Assembly: GCF_003025555.1 (NCBI RefSeq)
Contig: NZ_PYMH01000017.1
Location: forward strand, 37,662-101,661
DNA length: 64,000 nt
Reading direction: 5' to 3'
Origin: Photobacterium lutimaris
GTDB lineage: Bacteria; Pseudomonadota; Gammaproteobacteria; Enterobacterales; Vibrionaceae
Shown here: positions 62,540-64,000 of the stretch, one piece after another
How positions within the stretch are numbered: position 1 is the first letter of the stretch
How the letters are laid out: each line of letters begins with the position of its first letter
Program-made: the position numbers and the translations under genes
The notes under the pieces: model-generated
Database searches by the model: none
What the model was told of the DNA's origin: nothing
The model's input: only the letters and a program-made list of their open reading frames with translations

Positions 62540-63745
62540 ATGCCCCAACCAATCTTAACTCATTCGTACTACTCTGATTTTTATGCCGCCAAAGGCTACG
62601 ATTTCCTAAAACAGATTTCGCAGTGCTATAACACACCGCAAAACCTTATTATTTTTTCAGTCATGCATTGCTACGAAGGCTCGCTACCTTATATCAATGT
62701 CCTTGCCGAGCTTGCTCATCAACTGATCTTTATCCCCAAGGGGGCAACAGCCAACGGTAACAGCGAAATCAAAGCAACGATCGAGAAACTGCCGAGCTGT
62801 ACTATTGCCAATAATGACATAACCAAAGAACACCTCAGAGACCCCCTTGCTGCTGAAAGCTTTATTCGTCAATACGTCAAGGCGGACAGCAAGTTCCTGC
62901 TTCTCGATCACGGTGGTTACTTCTCTCACGCCATCGAGCACCTTGGTAAAGTCTTTAAAGAACAACTCGTCGGCATCACCGAACTCACCGCCAATGGTTT
63001 GTACAAATACCTAAACCGCAACCTGAATCACCCTCTGGTCACGGTCTCCCACCTCAGCATCAAGGCCCCTGCAGACTATGAGGCCTCAGAGTGCATTGTC
63101 CATTATTCCGATCAGATCCTGCGTGAAGAATTTGGCTTGAAACTCAATAACGATGGGTTCCTCAAGGTAGGTGTGATTGGTGCCGGTAACCTCGGCTGCG
63201 GGGTGATCCAATACCTTAAAGGTAAAGCTATTGGCAACATTCTAGTTGCAGATATCGACCCGAGAAGGCTAACTCAATTTCCCCGCAACGGTGTACAAGT
63301 CAGCTCGATAGAGCGATTGGTTCACGAATGTAATTTGATTTACTGCTGTACGGGTAATGGTGCGATCCCGGAACACCTCCTTGATACCATCAATGACAAC
63401 AGCTTTATCGCCACCGTGACCTCGGCCGATGATGAGCTCAACCTGCCAAGCCTGATAGCCAATGGCGCACTAATAGAGGTAGGTGGGAATAAGCTAATCC
63501 GTGAATATCAGACGCGGCAGGGCCATCGCCTCTACCTTCTTGCCGGTGGTGAATCAGCCAATACCCCATTCAAAACAGGCATGGGTGATCCGACTCTGTA
63601 TTTATTCGAAGCGGCGCACATGCTGGCAGGACTACAGCTACTTTGCCAACCAGACGATTTTAAACCGGGGATCCAGCCATTAAACGAGACTGACGAGACC
63701 GCCATAGCCGAACACTGGTTACGGCACTTTTATAACTACCAGTAG
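62540..63745 (+). CDS. S-adenosylhomocysteine-hydrolase-like NAD-binding protein
   Basis: 401 residues with the overall architecture of S-adenosylhomocysteine hydrolase (usually 430-490 residues). The Rossmann motif is GAGNLG at 214-219. Several catalytic positions seem kept: His43 (VMHCYEGSLP), Asp123 (LLDHGGYF), Glu148 (GITELTANG, usual GxSEETTTG), Lys175 and Asp179 (SIKAPAD, usual TKSKFD). The C-terminal K-Y-type NAD/adenosine segment of true enzymes (P-DHYRY) is absent, and sequence divergence is large. It could be an enzyme on another nucleoside thioether or sugar, or a non-catalytic relative. It has GGAATAATA upstream and probably follows ilvY in one transcript. Confidence 0.65.
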   Translation: MPQPILTHSYYSDFYAAKGYDFLKQISQCYNTPQNLIIFSVMHCYEGSLPYINVLAELAHQLIFIPKGATANGNSEIKATIEKLPSCTIANNDITKEHLRDPLAAESFIRQYVKADSKFLLLDHGGYFSHAIEHLGKVFKEQLVGITELTANGLYKYLNRNLNHPLVTVSHLSIKAPADYEASECIVHYSDQILREEFGLKLNNDGFLKVGVIGAGNLGCGVIQYLKGKAIGNILVADIDPRRLTQFPRNGVQVSSIERLVHECNLIYCCTGNGAIPEHLLDTINDNSFIATVTSADDELNLPSLIANGALIEVGGNKLIREYQTRQGHRLYLLAGGESANTPFKTGMGDPTLYLFEAAHMLAGLQLLCQPDDFKPGIQPLNETDETAIAEHWLRHFYNYQ

Positions 63746-63777
63746 GGCATCAACCGGGTGCTACCGTCTTATAGAAC

Positions 63778-63805
63778 AAAGCCTCATCGCAAGATGAGGC
63801 TTTTT
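63778..63805 (+). terminator. Terminator after the SAH-hydrolase-like gene
   Basis: GCCTCATC-gcaa-GATGAGGC with A3 before and T5 after, 32 bp downstream of the stop. Confidence 0.9.
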
Positions 63806-63850
63806 CATAAATGATGAAGAACTGGAGTGGCACCAAAACCTACAGATGTA

Positions 63851-63879
63851 AAAAAGCCCAAGCATTTCTGCTTGGGCTT
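63851..63879 (-). terminator. Terminator of tRNA-Asp
   Basis: On the minus strand AAGCCCAAGC-agaaat-GCTTGGGCTT followed by TTTT, just downstream of the tRNA gene. Confidence 0.88.
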
Positions 63880-63887
63880 AGTATAAG

Positions 63888-63964
63888 TGGCGGAGCGGAC
63901 GGGACTCGAACCCGCGACCCCCGGCGTGACAGGCCGGTATTCTAACCAACTGAACTACCGCTCC
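63888..63964 (-). tRNA. tRNA-Asp(GTC)
   Basis: 77 nt, CCA encoded, acceptor GGAGCGG/CCGCTCC. The anticodon loop CTGTCAC gives GTC. It is the last gene before its terminator; any rRNA or tRNA partners would lie beyond the right edge of the window, as tRNA-Asp commonly follows an rRNA operon. Confidence 0.97.
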
Positions 63965-64000
63965 ACACGGTGATAGACACTTTCGTCTCTATCCGATACC

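Overview
The window looks like a chromosome segment of a gammaproteobacterium of the family Vibrionaceae. The gene content and order match the origin-proximal part of chromosome 1 in that family: ntrC-hemN-yihI-engB-spf-polA, uvrD, yigB-xerC-DUF484-dapF-lysA-lptM/cyaY, cyaA/hemCDXY, hemB, tatD, an Arg/His/Pro tRNA cluster, rep, and ilvC/ilvY. The fairly even, moderately GC-rich composition suggests a Photobacterium/Grimontia/Enterovibrio-like member rather than V. cholerae, but the genus is inference. I saw no prophage, insertion sequence, CRISPR array or rRNA operon.

Layout. 1-4,000: the end of ntrC, an unannotated 42-residue membrane peptide gene, hemN, a DUF2489 gene, the Der-regulator gene yihI and a methyltransferase gene. 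4,000-11,700 is rich in regulatory RNA. It holds a CsrB-family RNA (about 450 nt, about 20 GGA motifs), cytochrome c4, engB, Spot 42 and a further sRNA candidate, polA, elbB, and RyhB with its Fur-type promoter running into the end of an acetyltransferase gene. 11,700-22,140: yhhQ, DUF3630, recQ, rarD, an AraC/LysE pair, ggt and uvrD. 22,350-25,240: a bufferin-type operon (two tandem DUF2282 precursor peptides, an MNIO/DUF692 enzyme, its DUF2063 partner, a DoxX membrane protein), followed by a nested inverted-repeat element.

25,260-37,420 is housekeeping: yigB-xerC-DUF484-dapF-lysA-lptM (minus strand), cyaY, cyaA, and the haem operon hemCDXY divergent from cyaA around a CRP site. 37,600-44,900: a 29-residue membrane peptide gene, a Lys-rich Cys-containing protein, rsmJ, a large periplasmic-sensor GGDEF-EAL protein, an AsnC-type regulator, hemB and tatD. 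44,950-50,420 is a peptide ABC-transporter operon with a double ATPase, read from a strong promoter. 50,900-51,760 is a tRNA operon (Arg-His-Pro-His-Pro-His) that has grown by tandem duplication. 52,000-54,530: cytochrome c5 and rep. 54,640-59,600: a TetR-regulated RND efflux operon. 59,680-63,960: ubiK, ilvC/ilvY, an unusual protein with S-adenosylhomocysteine-hydrolase architecture, and tRNA-Asp.

How it fits together. Haem supply (hemN, hemB, hemCDXY), iron sparing (RyhB), the cAMP/Spot 42 carbon circuit (cyaA, CRP site, spf) and the Csr system lie close together, so the segment concentrates global metabolic regulators. The bufferin operon is the most notable accessory system: its two precursors have identical 49-residue mature cores although about 19 codons differ silently.
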